Positions 35,201 to 42,453 are shown, counted from the stretch's first letter. The stretch: DNA of 64,000 nucleotides from Pseudomonadota bacterium (GCA_023423975.1 JAFAEO010000084.1:201908-265907); one strand, 5' to 3'. Translations and numbers: made by a program. Notes: generated by a model from the letters alone, not told the origin.

Positions 35201-36628
35201 GCAACGGCGGCCGATCTGACCGCAGACAGTCTGACCTTCAATAATGGTGGCCCTGTGCTGAGCAGTGCCGGTATTGATCTGAAGGATAAGAAACTTACTA
35301 ATGTCGCAGCAGGTACATTGTCAGCCGACAGTAAAGATGGCGTCAACGCCAGCCAACTGTTTGCTGCAGGTAAGAGCACCGCAACTGCCTTTGGCGGTGA
35401 TAGTACCTTTGATCCTGAGACGGGCGAGGTCAAAGCCGGACTCAAAGTCGGCGATCAGCTGTTTACGAGTGTGAATGGTGCCTTGGATGCCATCAATAAT
35501 AATGTTGGCACAATCGCCAGACGCGGTTGGGACATTGCAGGCTCTGACGGTATTGTTGCAAGTGTGGCTACCGGCGGTCAGGTCCGGTTTGTTGCAGGCA
35601 ATGAGCATACAAAAGTGGGCGTGACGCAGGATAATGGCGTGTCTACAGTGAGTGTGTCTGCTGCCGGCTCGCCATTGCAGTATACGCAGACCAATCAGGC
35701 CAATGGTAAGAATGATCCCGTAGCCGATCCGTTTGGCAAAACCAATTCCGTGACATTGGTCGGCCAGGACGCTGCAGCGCCGGTTAGCCTGAACAATGTG
35801 GCCAAGGCAACGCTTTCAGCAGATAGCTTGCAGGCAGTCAATGGACAGCAACTCTACGGTCTTGGCCAGAGTATTGCCAGTACATTGGGTGGAGATACAC
35901 GGTTCAATGCTGAAACCGGGCAGCTTGATACGACAATTCGTGTTGGAAATAATTCCTACCACAACGTAGCGGATGCACTCAGCAGCATTGGCGAAGTGGC
36001 TGATCGTGGATGGCAATTACAACTTAACAACGATGCACCGCAAAAAGTAGGGGTTGGATCTACGGTTGGTTTTAACCAGGGAAGCAATATTCAGCTGATG
36101 CGTGATGGCAACCAGATTACGGTTGCGACGACGCCGAATGTGACGTTTGAGTCGGTAAAAGCCGATAGGGTGGAAGGCGATATGATTTCTGCCAAGTCAT
36201 ACCTTGGTGTAGTCGACGGCCCCGCTTTGACTCAGTCTGGCATTGATGCTGCAGGTACGCCGATCACGAATCTGAAGCCAGGTGAGATTGCCGAGGGCAG
36301 TACGGATGCAGTTACTGGCGGCCAACTGCATAGTCTGGCTGGCGGTACGGCTGCGGCGCTTAACCGCCTGCAGGGTAATCTGGATCGTGTGGCCAAGGAT
36401 GCCAATGCTGGCAGTGCAACAGCAGGTGCCATGGCGAACCTGCCGCAGGCTTACTTGCCAGGAAAGAGCATGTTTGCCCTGGCAACTGCCCGATACGTTG
36501 GTCAGCAAGGCTTTGCTGCCGGTTTATCCAAGGTGTCCGAGAATGGAAATTGGATTATCAAGGGTAGCGTAAGTGGTAATACCCGTGGCAAAACCATGGT
36601 TGGCGCCGGTATTGGCTATCAATGGTAA
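26267..36628 (+). CDS. Giant trimeric autotransporter adhesin (YadA/Hia type), 3453 aa
   Basis: Starts at GTG 26267 behind AAGGA. Residues 1-50 are an extended signal peptide region (MNKIFRVIWNTATRNWVVVS), with signal cleavage after about residue 78 (FASPAVGA). Residues 85-340 are YadA-head repeats of the SIAIG..A.A.G kind, then a neck (EISATSTDAVNGSQLYAVA). The stalk holds four 119-residue and thirteen 150-residue repeats, each with a DAVN/DGVN.SQLFAVG neck. The last 57 residues (AYLPGKSMFALATARYVGQQ to MVGAGIGYQW) are the membrane anchor. It should form a homotrimeric fibre on the cell surface for adhesion to surfaces, hosts or other cells. Confidence 0.95.
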   Translation: MNKIFRVIWNTATRNWVVVSEITRTSVSKPGSAYVSVQRRNNVQPSAVFASGNLKLTELAMAFCMAGLWMFASPAVGAPLKASNNPGTELASNRCSSGATATNVGGIAVGCGARAESGTIAILNRNNPFERRTDTIPSSITRGGLLEAQSIAIGEAASAGKSAIAVGGRSNAVDELATAMGVWARAQGKSSIAIGPRTLATGNTSLALGRQSVANADFAQAIGNVAAATGVSALAVGHSATATGPRSIAIGGADTGLESVGGQGGVTYQENSATKATGIGSVALGGGAIATTDRALALGDWAQATRAGSVALGSGSNTDVVATAISSATVGGVPYTGFAGVVTDPNKLVSVGFRAGERQIKNVGSGEISATSTDAVNGSQLYAVAMAARQGGSISFSGDVNGAGSSAANDKKVNISSGENLNITGGVTAPNSLVNDQIGVVADPSGKTLNVRLRKDLNLGGDGSLQFGANGPKLNGAGLNMNNKKVTGLAPGTTDTDAVNVSQLNGVKATADNAVTRASNAVTEASKGWNLQANGDAASKVAPGNTVQFIDGTNIDITRRGNNVTVATSPDLTANSLSINNGGPVLNANGIAMGNKKISGLANGNAPADAVNFSQLNGVKSTADNALTQAGNALTQAGNAVTEVSKGWNLQANGDAASKVAPGNTVQFIDGTNIDITRQGNAVTIATSPQLAADGLTINNGGPVLNANGIAMGNKKISGLANGNAPADAVNFSQLNGVKSTADNALTQAGNALTQAGNAVTEASKGWNLQANGDAASKVAPGNTVQFIDGTNIDITRQGNDVTIATSPQLTADSLIINNGGPVLNATGIVMGGKKITGLADGTAPTDAVSFSQLNGVKSEAAKALTQADNALAQAGFAVIEASKGWNLQANGDAASKVAPGDTLQFLDGNNINITRNGNDLAFATSADLIADSLTINNGGPVLNASGIELTGKKITGLADGTAPTDAVSFSQLGDVKTLAENAMNEASKGFNLQANDDSASKVAPGDTVQFIDGTNIDITRVGNGITIATAADLTADSLTINNGGPVISSVGVDLKDKKLTNIAAGTLSAGSKDGVNGSQLFAVGNSTAAAFGGDSVFDPATGVVTPSLKVGDKNFTNVNAALGDLNDTLASTTAEASKGWNLQANGDTASKVAPGDTVQFIDGNNIDITRNGNDITIATAGDLTADSLTFNNGGPVLSSAGIDLNDKKLTNMEAGTLSIDSKDGVNASQLFAVGNSTAAAFGGDSTFDPATGVVTPSLKVGDKNFTNVNDALSDLNTTLASTTAEASKGWNLQANGDAASKVASGDTVQFIDGTNINVTRNGNDITVATAADLAVDSLTINNGGPVLGSTGIDLKDKKLTNVAAGTLSADGKDAVNASQLFTVGNSTAAAFGGDSTFDPATGVVTPSLKVGDKNFTNVNAALGDLNDTLASTTAEASKGWNLQANGDDASKVAPGDTVQFIDGTNINITRAGNDITIATAKDLTADSLTVNNGGPVLSSAGVDLKEKKLTNMAGGTLSTDSKDGVNAGQLFAVGNSTAAAFGGGSTFDPATGVVTPSLKVGDRNFTNVNDALGDLNDTLASTTTEASKGWNLKLNDEASSKVAPGDTVKLANGNNIALTKDGDAISIGTVPNLKADSLTINNGGPVFNVDGISMNEKKITNVTAGTLSADGKDAVNASQLFAVGNSTAAAFGGDSTFDPATGVVTPSLKVGDKNFTNVNAALGNLNDTLASTTAEASKGWNLQANGDTASKVGPGDTVQLLDGTNINVTRNGNDITVATTLDLTADSLSIDNGGPVLGSTGIDLNDKKLTNVAAGALSADSKDGVNASQLFAVGNSTAAAFGGDSTFDPATGMVTPSLKVGDKNFTNVNAALGDLNDTLASTATEASKGWNLQANGDDASKVAPGDTVQFIDGSNINVTRNGNDITVATTPDLTADSLSIANGGPVINVDGINMNNKKLANVAAGALSADSKDGVNGSQLFAVGNSTAAAFGGDSTFDPATGVVTPSLKVGDKNFNNVNAALGDLNDTLASTTAEAAKGWNLQANGDGISKVAPGDTVQFVDGANIDITRNGSELTFATSPNLTADSLTINNGGPTINSTGIDMSGKQLTNMGAGTLSADSKDGVNAGQLFAVGNSTAAAFGGGSTFDPATGVVTPSLKVGDRNFTTVNDALGDLNTTLASTTAEANKGWNLQLNDEASSKVAPGDTVKVANGSNIAITKDGDAISIGTVPNLTADSLTFNNGGPVLSSAGIDLKDKKLTNVAAGTLSADSKDGVNASQLFAMGNSTAAAFGGDSAFDPVTGVVTPSLKVGDKSFTDVNAALGDLNDTLSSTTAEAAKGWNLQANGDTATKVAPGDTVQLLDGSNINVSRNGNDITIATAADLTADSLTINNGGPVLGSTGIDLKDKKLTNMAAGSLSEDSKDGVNGSQLFAVGNSTAAAFGGDSTFDPATGVVTPSLKVGDKNFTNVNAALGDLNTALASTTAEANKGWNLQTNGDTASKVAPGDTVQFIDGTNINVTRNGNDLTIATVADLNADSLTINNGGPVLGSTGIDLKDKKLTNVAAGALSADSNDGVNGSQLFAVGNSTAAAFGGDSTFDPATGVVNPSLKVGDKNFTNVNAALGDLNDTLASTTAEAAKGWNLQANGDTASKVAPGDTVQFIDGANIKVTRNGNNITIATAADLTADSLSIANGGPVFNVDGINMNDKKLTNVQAGTLSADGKDAVNASQLFAVGNSTAAALGGDSAFDPATGVVTPSLKVGDKNFTTVNDALGDLNTTLASTTAEANKGWNLQANGDTASKVAPGDTVQFIDGTNIDITRDGNNITIATGADLTADSLTIDNGGPVLNSAGIDLKDKKLTNVAAGTLSADGKDAVNASQLFAVGNSTAAAFGGDSVFDPATGVVTPSIKVGEKNFTNVNDALGDLNTTLASTTAEAAKGWNLQTNGDAASKVALGDTVQFLDGNNIDITRNGNDITIATAADLTADSLTFNNGGPVLSSAGIDLKDKKLTNVAAGTLSADSKDGVNASQLFAAGKSTATAFGGDSTFDPETGEVKAGLKVGDQLFTSVNGALDAINNNVGTIARRGWDIAGSDGIVASVATGGQVRFVAGNEHTKVGVTQDNGVSTVSVSAAGSPLQYTQTNQANGKNDPVADPFGKTNSVTLVGQDAAAPVSLNNVAKATLSADSLQAVNGQQLYGLGQSIASTLGGDTRFNAETGQLDTTIRVGNNSYHNVADALSSIGEVADRGWQLQLNNDAPQKVGVGSTVGFNQGSNIQLMRDGNQITVATTPNVTFESVKADRVEGDMISAKSYLGVVDGPALTQSGIDAAGTPITNLKPGEIAEGSTDAVTGGQLHSLAGGTAAALNRLQGNLDRVAKDANAGSATAGAMANLPQAYLPGKSMFALATARYVGQQGFAAGLSKVSENGNWIIKGSVSGNTRGKTMVGAGIGYQW
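27845..29230 (+). repeat. Type A stalk repeats, 357-bp period
   Basis: The KGWNL codons recur at 27845, 28202, 28559 and 28916, exactly 357 bp (119 codons) apart; a last, shorter step of 315 bp leads to 29231. Each unit has the order KGWNLQANGD, FIDGTNIDITR, INNGGPVLNA, ISGLANGNAPADAVNFSQLN and an ADNALTQAGNA coiled-coil linker. Copies 2 and 3 are nearly identical at the DNA level. Confidence 0.9.
29231..35521 (+). repeat. Type B stalk repeats, thirteen units of exactly 450 bp
   Basis: KGWNL/KGFNL codons recur every 450 bp from 29231 to 35081 without a single indel, then a diverged 441-bp unit leads to 35522. Each 150-residue unit adds a LTNVAAGTLSADSKDGVN neck, AVGNSTAAAFGGDSTFDPAT and VGDKNFTNVNAALGDLND to the type A core. 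Units at 31031 and 32831 share a variant segment (LNDEASSKVAPGDTVK), suggesting shuffling or gene conversion. Confidence 0.95.
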
Positions 36629-36644
36629 ATCGGTAACTCGACGG

Positions 36645-36670
36645 ACAGCCCCGGTTCCGAACGGGGCTGT
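36645..36670 (+). terminator. Inverted repeat after the adhesin gene
   Basis: Perfect 9-bp arms ACAGCCCCG and CGGGGCTGT with an 8-base loop, 16 bases after the adhesin stop. No T-run follows, so it may be an attenuating or stabilising hairpin rather than a full stop before the lipoprotein gene. Confidence 0.6.
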
Positions 36671-36701
36671 ATATAGATAGATGGATGATTTTTGGATGAC
36701 G

Positions 36702-37136
36702 ATGAGATATTCAATAAACAAAAGCGTAGTTGCGGCAACTGTAATTGCCGCTAGCCTATTTCTGGGTGGATGTTCGTCGCTGAGTAAGATCTCGGCGCAG
36801 GGTACAACGGAAAAACCCGTGTTTCCGGACCCACGCAAAGTCACCTTCGATAATGATCAGGGTACAGTCCTGAACCGGGGCTCCTTAAATGAGGTCAAGG
36901 CAGGCATGACCAAGGACCAGCTGTACTATCTGCTGGGGCGTCCTCATTTTCAGGAAGGGTTCTTTGGCGTGCGGGAGTGGGATTATCTGTTTCATTTCCG
37001 TACCTTGGAAAATGGCAAGACTAGGGTAGCTACCTGCCAGTTCAAGGTAGTTTTCGATAAAGATTATCGTGCGCAAAGTTTCTTTATGCGTCCTGTTGAC
37101 GAGCCAAGCGAATTGTGCACGCTTAACCAGGGTTAA
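36702..37136 (+). CDS. BamE/SmpA-OmlA-like outer-membrane lipoprotein
   Basis: About 144 residues from ATG 36702; ATG 36681 or 36696 are possible. Signal peptide VVAATVIAASLFLGGC with lipobox. FPDPRKVTFDNDQGTVLNRG, VKAGMTKDQLYYLLGRPHF and FFGVREWDYLFHF are the SmpA/OmlA (BamE-like) domain. Genes of this type follow trimeric autotransporters; TpgA of Acinetobacter, as I recall, carries a similar domain plus an OmpA peptidoglycan-binding part, which is absent here. A helper role in adhesin insertion or anchoring is inferred. Confidence 0.8.
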   Translation: MRYSINKSVVAATVIAASLFLGGCSSLSKISAQGTTEKPVFPDPRKVTFDNDQGTVLNRGSLNEVKAGMTKDQLYYLLGRPHFQEGFFGVREWDYLFHFRTLENGKTRVATCQFKVVFDKDYRAQSFFMRPVDEPSELCTLNQG

Positions 37137-37265
37137 AAATTTGCGGCAATTTGATCTAGCCGCAGATGGCGTCTTTGCATTCAATACAGCAGATCTGAAG
37201 AACCTGACGTCACAAGCGCTGCGTATCCCTCCACTGCTCGGTAGTCGCCGAGTCGGCTAAGTGGC

Positions 37266-37308
37266 AAAAGGCTGAAATGCAAAATTACTGCAATTCAGCC
37301 TTTTTTTT
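37266..37308 (+). terminator. Strong terminator after the adhesin locus
   Basis: AAAAGGCTGAA (37266-37276) pairs with TTCAGCCTTTT (37294-37304), followed by TTTT. It closes the adhesin-lipoprotein region. The remaining 250 bases to 37565 show no gene and should hold the promoter of the CoA-transferase operon. Confidence 0.85.
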
Positions 37309-37565
37309 ATTCTATGAAGTGTGCAAATACCATAGCGCTCAACCCGTTTTGATGGTAGCGTCAGCGCCCGGTACGTTTCGTTTGTTGTTCGGTGGCAGTA
37401 TAGAAAACGGGTTCCCTAAGCATGCACGCGATGACCGGGCTGAAAAGTCCTGCTTGAAGCCGGATTGAAATATTCGAACGCGCCTGTCGAAAATTTGAAC
37501 TGGATCATACGCCAAGGGCTACGCTAGACTGAATCCACGTTTGACTCTGTGGGTTGAGAATTTTT

Positions 37566-38726
37566 ATGTTGGCTGGCGCATTAAAAGGTATTCGGGTTGT
37601 CGACTTGTCCCGGATATTGGCAGGACCCTGGTGTACTCAGAATCTGGCTGATTTGGGGGCAGAGGTCATTAAAGTGGAGAGGCCCGAATCCGGTGACGAT
37701 ACCCGTCAATGGGGGCCGCCGTATCTTGAAGCCGAATCCGGCGAGTCCATGTCAGCCTATTTTATGTGCTGCAATCGGAATAAAAAATCAATATGCCTGG
37801 ATTTCAAACACGCGCCTGACCGGGAACGGTTGCTGGAGCTAATTCGCGGTGCTGATGTACTGGTTGAGAACTATCGGGTAGGTACGCTGAAGCAATATGG
37901 GCTGGATTACGAAAGTGTCCGGCACATCAATCCGCGCCTGGTGTATGCGTCAATCACCGGTTACGGCCAGACGGGTCCGAAATCGGCCAGGCCGGGCTAC
38001 GACTATATATTTCAGGGGCTGGGCGGGTTGATGAGTTATACCGGCCACGCCGATGGCGAACCAGGGGCTGGTCCCTTGCGCACCGGTGTTGCTGTGGTCG
38101 ACATTACCACAGGCATGTATGCCACCTCCGCCATACTGGCGGCGTTGTTCCAACGCCATGGTACAGGGCAGGGTGCATGGCTGGATCTGGCCTTGTTTGA
38201 TGTCGCAGTGGCCATGAATGCAAATCAGGCAGCCAATTATTTGATTTCTGGAGAAAACCCGGCTCGTAGCGGCAATACGCATCCGAATCTGGCACCTTAT
38301 GAGGTGTTCAGGGCAAGTGACGGTTATCTGATTCTTGCCATTGGCAATGATACCCAGTTTGCACGCTTTTGTGCATTCTGCGATCAAAGTGAGCTGGCAG
38401 ACGATCCGCGATTTTCGACCAACAGCGAACGCATCCGCAATTTGCCTTCGCTCAGAGCGGTTCTGACTGACATTCTCATTACCGAACCCAGACGTTACTG
38501 GACTGCGGCACTGGATAATCTTGGCATTTCCTGGGGAGCCGTCAATACGCTTGAAGACGTTTTTGCCGATGAGCAGGTTCGCCATCGCCAAATGCTGCAA
38601 ACCGTTGTTCATCCCACCCTGGGGAAAATCCCATTGATCAGAAATCCGATGCTTGCGCCCGGAGCAACACCGTGTCCTGTCCCACCTCCATTGTTGGGCG
38701 AGCACACCAAAGCAGTGTTTGAATAA
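37566..38726 (+). CDS. Type III CoA-transferase (CaiB/BaiF family)
   Basis: 386 residues from ATG 37566 (TTG 37554 is possible). LKGIRVVDLSRILAGPWCTQ, LADLGAEVIKVERPESGDDT and GYGQTGPKSARPGYDYIFQG show the interlocked CaiB/BaiF fold; the Asp of GYDYIFQG is the expected acyl-carrying residue. These enzymes move CoA between acyl groups such as succinate, formate or carnitine derivatives. First gene of an operon with a TctC-type receptor and an enoyl-CoA hydratase, so it likely activates an imported organic acid. Confidence 0.9.
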   Translation: MLAGALKGIRVVDLSRILAGPWCTQNLADLGAEVIKVERPESGDDTRQWGPPYLEAESGESMSAYFMCCNRNKKSICLDFKHAPDRERLLELIRGADVLVENYRVGTLKQYGLDYESVRHINPRLVYASITGYGQTGPKSARPGYDYIFQGLGGLMSYTGHADGEPGAGPLRTGVAVVDITTGMYATSAILAALFQRHGTGQGAWLDLALFDVAVAMNANQAANYLISGENPARSGNTHPNLAPYEVFRASDGYLILAIGNDTQFARFCAFCDQSELADDPRFSTNSERIRNLPSLRAVLTDILITEPRRYWTAALDNLGISWGAVNTLEDVFADEQVRHRQMLQTVVHPTLGKIPLIRNPMLAPGATPCPVPPPLLGEHTKAVFE

Positions 38727-38758
38727 ACCAAAACAGAAAACAGCAAAGGAGACATGCA

Positions 38759-39727
38759 ATGAAAATATCCATTTTTAAATACAGTCTATGCGCGGGTCTG
38801 GTGACGGCAGCATTGCCGGCCATGGCCGCTTTCCCCGACAAGCCGCTCAAGCTCATCGTACCTTATGCGCCAGGCGGCACCACCGACCTGATCGCGCGAA
38901 TCGTTGCCTCTGGGCTTGGTGATGTTCTGGGGCAGCCTGTGGTCATTCTAAACAAGCCGGGTGCGGGCGGGGCGATCGGCAGTGCGGCGGCAAGCCGTGA
39001 AACGCCAGATGGCTATACACTGGTGATGGCGGTGGAAAGTTCCCATAGCGTGAATCCCAGTGTCCAAAAGCATCAGATGTATGATCCGATCAGGGATTTT
39101 GCGCCGATCAGCAATCTGGCCAATGTGCCCGGCGTACTGGACATCCAGGCGTCCGCTGATATAAAAACATTCGACGAATTGGTCAAACAACTGAAGGCAA
39201 ATCCGGAGAAATTCTCATTTGGTTCATCGGGCAATGGCGGATACAGTCATTTGTTTGGCGAACGGTTTCTGAAAGCGACCAATACCAAAATGCTGCACGT
39301 CCCGTACAAGGGGCTGGGGCCGGCGCTGACCGATTTACTGGCAGGCCAGCTCAATGTGGTATTTGATAACTATCCATCTTCCGCAGGTCAGCTGGAAGCC
39401 GGAAAAATCCGTGCGCTGGCGGTGGCTTCTCCAACCCGGTTAAAACAGTTGCCGGATACACCTACCTATGCAGAGGCAGGGTATCCGCAGTTGAATACAC
39501 CATCATGGTTTGGTCTAGCCGCTCCGGCCGGTGTTCCTGACGCGAAACTGGATGCATTGAACAGTGCGGTGAAGAAAACGCTGTCCGATCCGCAGGTTAT
39601 TGCTGCGCTGCAAAAACAAGGTGCAATCCCGGCTTATACGACCCGTCAGGATTTTGCGAACATCATTCGCGATTCGAACGAACAGTGGCGCACCATTGTA
39701 AATGACATTAAATTTGAAAAACTGTGA
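38759..39727 (+). CDS. Tripartite tricarboxylate receptor, Bug/TctC family
   Basis: 322 residues with AAAGGAG upstream. Signal peptide ending LPAMAA; FPDKPLKLIVPYAPGGTTDL, NKPGAGGAIGSAAA and HVPYKGLGPALTDLLAGQ are hallmark Bug motifs. Bug proteins are periplasmic binders of carboxylates and are strongly expanded in Alcaligenaceae; most lack a linked TctAB permease, as here. Within this operon it probably captures the substrate that the CoA-transferase activates. Confidence 0.95.
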   Translation: MKISIFKYSLCAGLVTAALPAMAAFPDKPLKLIVPYAPGGTTDLIARIVASGLGDVLGQPVVILNKPGAGGAIGSAAASRETPDGYTLVMAVESSHSVNPSVQKHQMYDPIRDFAPISNLANVPGVLDIQASADIKTFDELVKQLKANPEKFSFGSSGNGGYSHLFGERFLKATNTKMLHVPYKGLGPALTDLLAGQLNVVFDNYPSSAGQLEAGKIRALAVASPTRLKQLPDTPTYAEAGYPQLNTPSWFGLAAPAGVPDAKLDALNSAVKKTLSDPQVIAALQKQGAIPAYTTRQDFANIIRDSNEQWRTIVNDIKFEKL

Positions 39728-39734
39728 GGAAAAA

Positions 39735-40526
39735 ATGGCAACAGCAACCGAATACGCACATGCTTCTTTTGCGATTGACGAGCAGGGGATAGGCACGCTT
39801 TGTATAAAAAATGCCGGCAGGCTCAATATTTTGGGAACACCGGTAGTGACCTGCCTGCTGGATGCGTTTGCTGATCTGAAAAACAATCAAAACCTTCGCG
39901 TTTTGATTCTGCGTGGCGACGCAGACAAAGCGTTCATCGCCGGTGCAGATATCAAGGAAATGGCAACGTTCGACAAAGGGCAGGCGATCGCATTCATTGA
40001 TTTGTTGCGGCAACTATGTGAGGCGGTACGACTGCTTCCTGTGCCGGTTATTGCACGGATTCCAGGCTGGACGCTGGGAGGTGGCCTGGAGTTGGCGCTG
40101 GCGTGTGATCTGCGCATATGCGCGGACACCGCCAATCTGGGGATGCCGGAAGTAAAAGTAGGTATCCCGTCCATTATCCATGCGGCACTGCTGCCACGCC
40201 TGATCGGCGGCGCACGGGCGTCCTGGCTACTGTTGACAGGTGAAGTGGTCAACGGGCGGCAGGCACTGGACATGGGCCTGGTTGATGCCGCGGTTCCGCT
40301 GGCAGACCTGGACACGCACATATTGCAGGTAGCAACCGGCCTGGCCCAATGCGGGCCGCAAGTGCTTGCCCAGCAAAAGCGCTTGCTGCGTGAATGGCAA
40401 AACGAACCGCTCCAGACATCAATACAGAATAGCGTTCGTGAGTTCGGAGATGCATTTGATACCGGCGAACCAAAAAAATATATGGGCCAATTTGTAAAAG
40501 ACAAACAGAAAGGCAAGCCTGCGTAA
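39735..40526 (+). CDS. Enoyl-CoA hydratase/isomerase
   Basis: 263 residues from ATG 39735 (GAGGAA upstream), seven bases after the receptor gene. DKAFIAGADIKEMATF and RIPGWTLGGGLELALACDLR form the crotonase oxyanion hole, and the Glu of MPEVKVGIPS is at a catalytic position. It may hydrate an enoyl-CoA formed from the imported acid; the exact substrate is unknown. Confidence 0.9.
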   Translation: MATATEYAHASFAIDEQGIGTLCIKNAGRLNILGTPVVTCLLDAFADLKNNQNLRVLILRGDADKAFIAGADIKEMATFDKGQAIAFIDLLRQLCEAVRLLPVPVIARIPGWTLGGGLELALACDLRICADTANLGMPEVKVGIPSIIHAALLPRLIGGARASWLLLTGEVVNGRQALDMGLVDAAVPLADLDTHILQVATGLAQCGPQVLAQQKRLLREWQNEPLQTSIQNSVREFGDAFDTGEPKKYMGQFVKDKQKGKPA

Positions 40527-40639
40527 TTGATATGGTGGTCTGCCATCGGGCCGCTGCACATCGCGCTTCGTTTCTTGGTTTGAAGTAAGCCAGTACAATA
40601 ATATGTTAACCGGCATATCTCAAATGAAAAGGAGCGCGT

Positions 40640-41551
40640 GTGCGTTACGAATTAAAAGATCTTCGTCTTTTTCTGGCTATCGTGCAAGCGCAGAACCTGT
40701 CTACCGGCGCTGAGCGCATGCACATGACCGCATCGTCAGCCAGCTACCGGCTCAAGAATCTGGAATATGCCGTGGGCAGCGCGCTTTTTTTGCGTACATC
40801 CAAGGGCATGATTCCCACCTCGGCCGGTGAGGTGTTGACCAAGCATGCCAAGAAGTTGCTGGCAGAGGTGGAAACGATGCATGCGGAGTTAAGTCATTAT
40901 GCGAGTAATTTGCGCGGCAGTATCCGGCTTCTGGCAAATAGCAGCGCGCTCAATAGTTTCATTATCCCCAGTGTGACACGATTTCTGACGTCAAACGCCG
41001 GTATTGATATTGATTTGAAAGAGAAAGAAAGCCTGACAATAAGCCATGCCATCGTAGAAGGCGAGGCCGATATAGGCGTGGGTGCTGATCTGGAACAGTT
41101 GCCAGGTCTGATGCGCGAACTCTATGCGATGGACCGGCTTGTATGTGCTGTTTCTCCTGATCATCCGCTGGCTGGCGTGAACCTTGTTTCTTTTGAGGAT
41201 GTGTTGGCCTACGATCTGGTTAGTATGGACCGTAGCAGCAGCAACTTTCACTTTCTGGCCAATCAGGCCAGGCTGACGGGCAAACCCATGAAAACCCGGG
41301 TGCATGTACATAACTTTAGCTCAACGATCTATATGGTTGAGTCGGGCGTGGGCGCCGCCATTGTGCCAGCCAGCGTCGTGGCTGAAAGCGAACGCAACGG
41401 GCGTGTGGTGTCGCTGGCTATAAGCGATAGCTGGGCAGTTCGCCACTTGTATCTGGTCAGAACTGTGGCTTCGGAAAAAAATGAATTGGTAAGGGAGTTT
41501 GCCCAAATCTTATTGAATGACCCGCAGATCGTGGCTGCGCGGATGCATTAG
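40640..41551 (+). CDS. LysR-family transcriptional regulator
   Basis: 303 residues from GTG 40640 behind AAGGAG. Residues 1-60 are the LysR HTH (LKDLRLFLAIVQAQNLSTGA, SSASYRLKNLEYAVGSALF); 90-300 form the effector-binding domain. It lies 113 bases after the enoyl-CoA hydratase in the same direction and probably regulates that operon, though LysR genes are more often divergent from their targets. Confidence 0.9.
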   Translation: MRYELKDLRLFLAIVQAQNLSTGAERMHMTASSASYRLKNLEYAVGSALFLRTSKGMIPTSAGEVLTKHAKKLLAEVETMHAELSHYASNLRGSIRLLANSSALNSFIIPSVTRFLTSNAGIDIDLKEKESLTISHAIVEGEADIGVGADLEQLPGLMRELYAMDRLVCAVSPDHPLAGVNLVSFEDVLAYDLVSMDRSSSNFHFLANQARLTGKPMKTRVHVHNFSSTIYMVESGVGAAIVPASVVAESERNGRVVSLAISDSWAVRHLYLVRTVASEKNELVREFAQILLNDPQIVAARMH

Positions 41552-41853
41552 CAAAGCAGCGCGCTGACAGACAAAAATGTGTTTTTTGCTTGCGTTAAAC
41601 GCGATGCGAACTTTGGTTTATGTGCGTTAAATAGTGATCTGATTGGCACGGCAGGCGCATGATAACTGTGATTCGTGACGCATTGGGTATTTGTGTTCAC
41701 TCGTTGCGCGCGCGCCATGAACGGCAATTTTTAGTCAAGCTTGGTTAACAGGTATCGAAAACCAGCCCGATCTGTGTTAAAGATACTGAATGAGGCATTT
41801 TTAACGATGGTGCGGACGAACTGCCTCTTGTTTCTCCGCTTAAAGGTGAATCT
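41552..41853. other. 300-base gap, no gene seen
   Basis: No frame with a usable start signal on either strand. Presumably carries the end of the LysR transcript and the promoter of the CsbD-like gene. Confidence 0.5.
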
Positions 41854-42108
41854 ATGACCAGTGCAAACACAATCAAGAGTAAAGCAGAAGAACTTGTTGG
41901 AAAAGGGCAGTCAGCTTTGGGCGACGTGCTGGATGATCCGCAAATGCAGGCAGAAGGCAAAGTGCGTCAAGCCTCGGGCCAGGCATCATATGCAGTCAAT
42001 TCGTTTGTCGATTGCATTGTTGATGGAGCGCGCAGCAACCCACTGGCTGCTCTGCTTGCCGCCGGAGCGATCGGTCTGGTACTGGGGCGCCATCTATATA
42101 AAAAATAA
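41854..42108 (+). CDS. CsbD-like protein with C-terminal membrane helix
   Basis: 84 residues. TIKSKAEELVGKGQSALGDV and GKVRQASGQASYAVNSF resemble CsbD repeats; residues 62-84 (NPLAALLAAGAIGLVLGRHL) form a membrane helix as in the YqjD/ElaB type. It may anchor a stress factor, in some cases the ribosome, to the inner membrane (family knowledge for YqjD). Related in kind but not closely to the prophage CsbD gene at 5054-5254. Confidence 0.75.
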   Translation: MTSANTIKSKAEELVGKGQSALGDVLDDPQMQAEGKVRQASGQASYAVNSFVDCIVDGARSNPLAALLAAGAIGLVLGRHLYKK

Positions 42109-42276
42109 GGGGCCGCGTTTTCCTGCGACCCCGAGCATCTCATTGTCATGGAACCGATGCCGGTTTGGTGTGATTGCGGTGCACATCCTTGGCCCGTGCC
42201 ACAGGCTATTGGTCGTACCACCAGGCCAGTGCCATCCAGCTAACGCGGCGGGCTGGATGCGCACGGACTGCCGCTA

Positions 42277-42453
42277 TTACCAGCGGTGATGGCCCCGGCC
42301 GCCATATCCACGGTCTCGATGATCATAATGTGAAGAACGGTCAGAATAGCCGTCGCGGTCATACCAACGTCCGCCCCGACCGTGATCGTGAACGATACAG
42401 CCCGACAGCATGATGAGTGATAAAAAAATCGCGGTTGTGCTTAGCAGTTTCAT
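42277..42453 (-). CDS. Small lipoprotein, Gly/Arg/His/Tyr-rich
   Basis: 58 residues from ATG 42453. Signal KLLSTTAIFLSLIMLSGC with lipobox LSGC; the mature part is a low-complexity DHGRGGRWYDRDGYS and HYDHRDRGYGGRGHHRW tail. Probably an envelope stress lipoprotein. Similar in design to its neighbour at 42800-43081. Confidence 0.75.
   Translation of the reverse strand: MKLLSTTAIFLSLIMLSGCIVHDHGRGGRWYDRDGYSDRSSHYDHRDRGYGGRGHHRW

Noticed and set aside
27845..35521. CRISPR-like array
   Set aside because: The regular repeats are coding units of 357 and 450 bp, not short repeats with unique spacers.
26395..36572. Many long minus-strand frames across the adhesin gene
   Set aside because: They are shadows of a repetitive, codon-biased gene; they repeat with the same 450-bp period, lack ribosome sites and have no plausible products.
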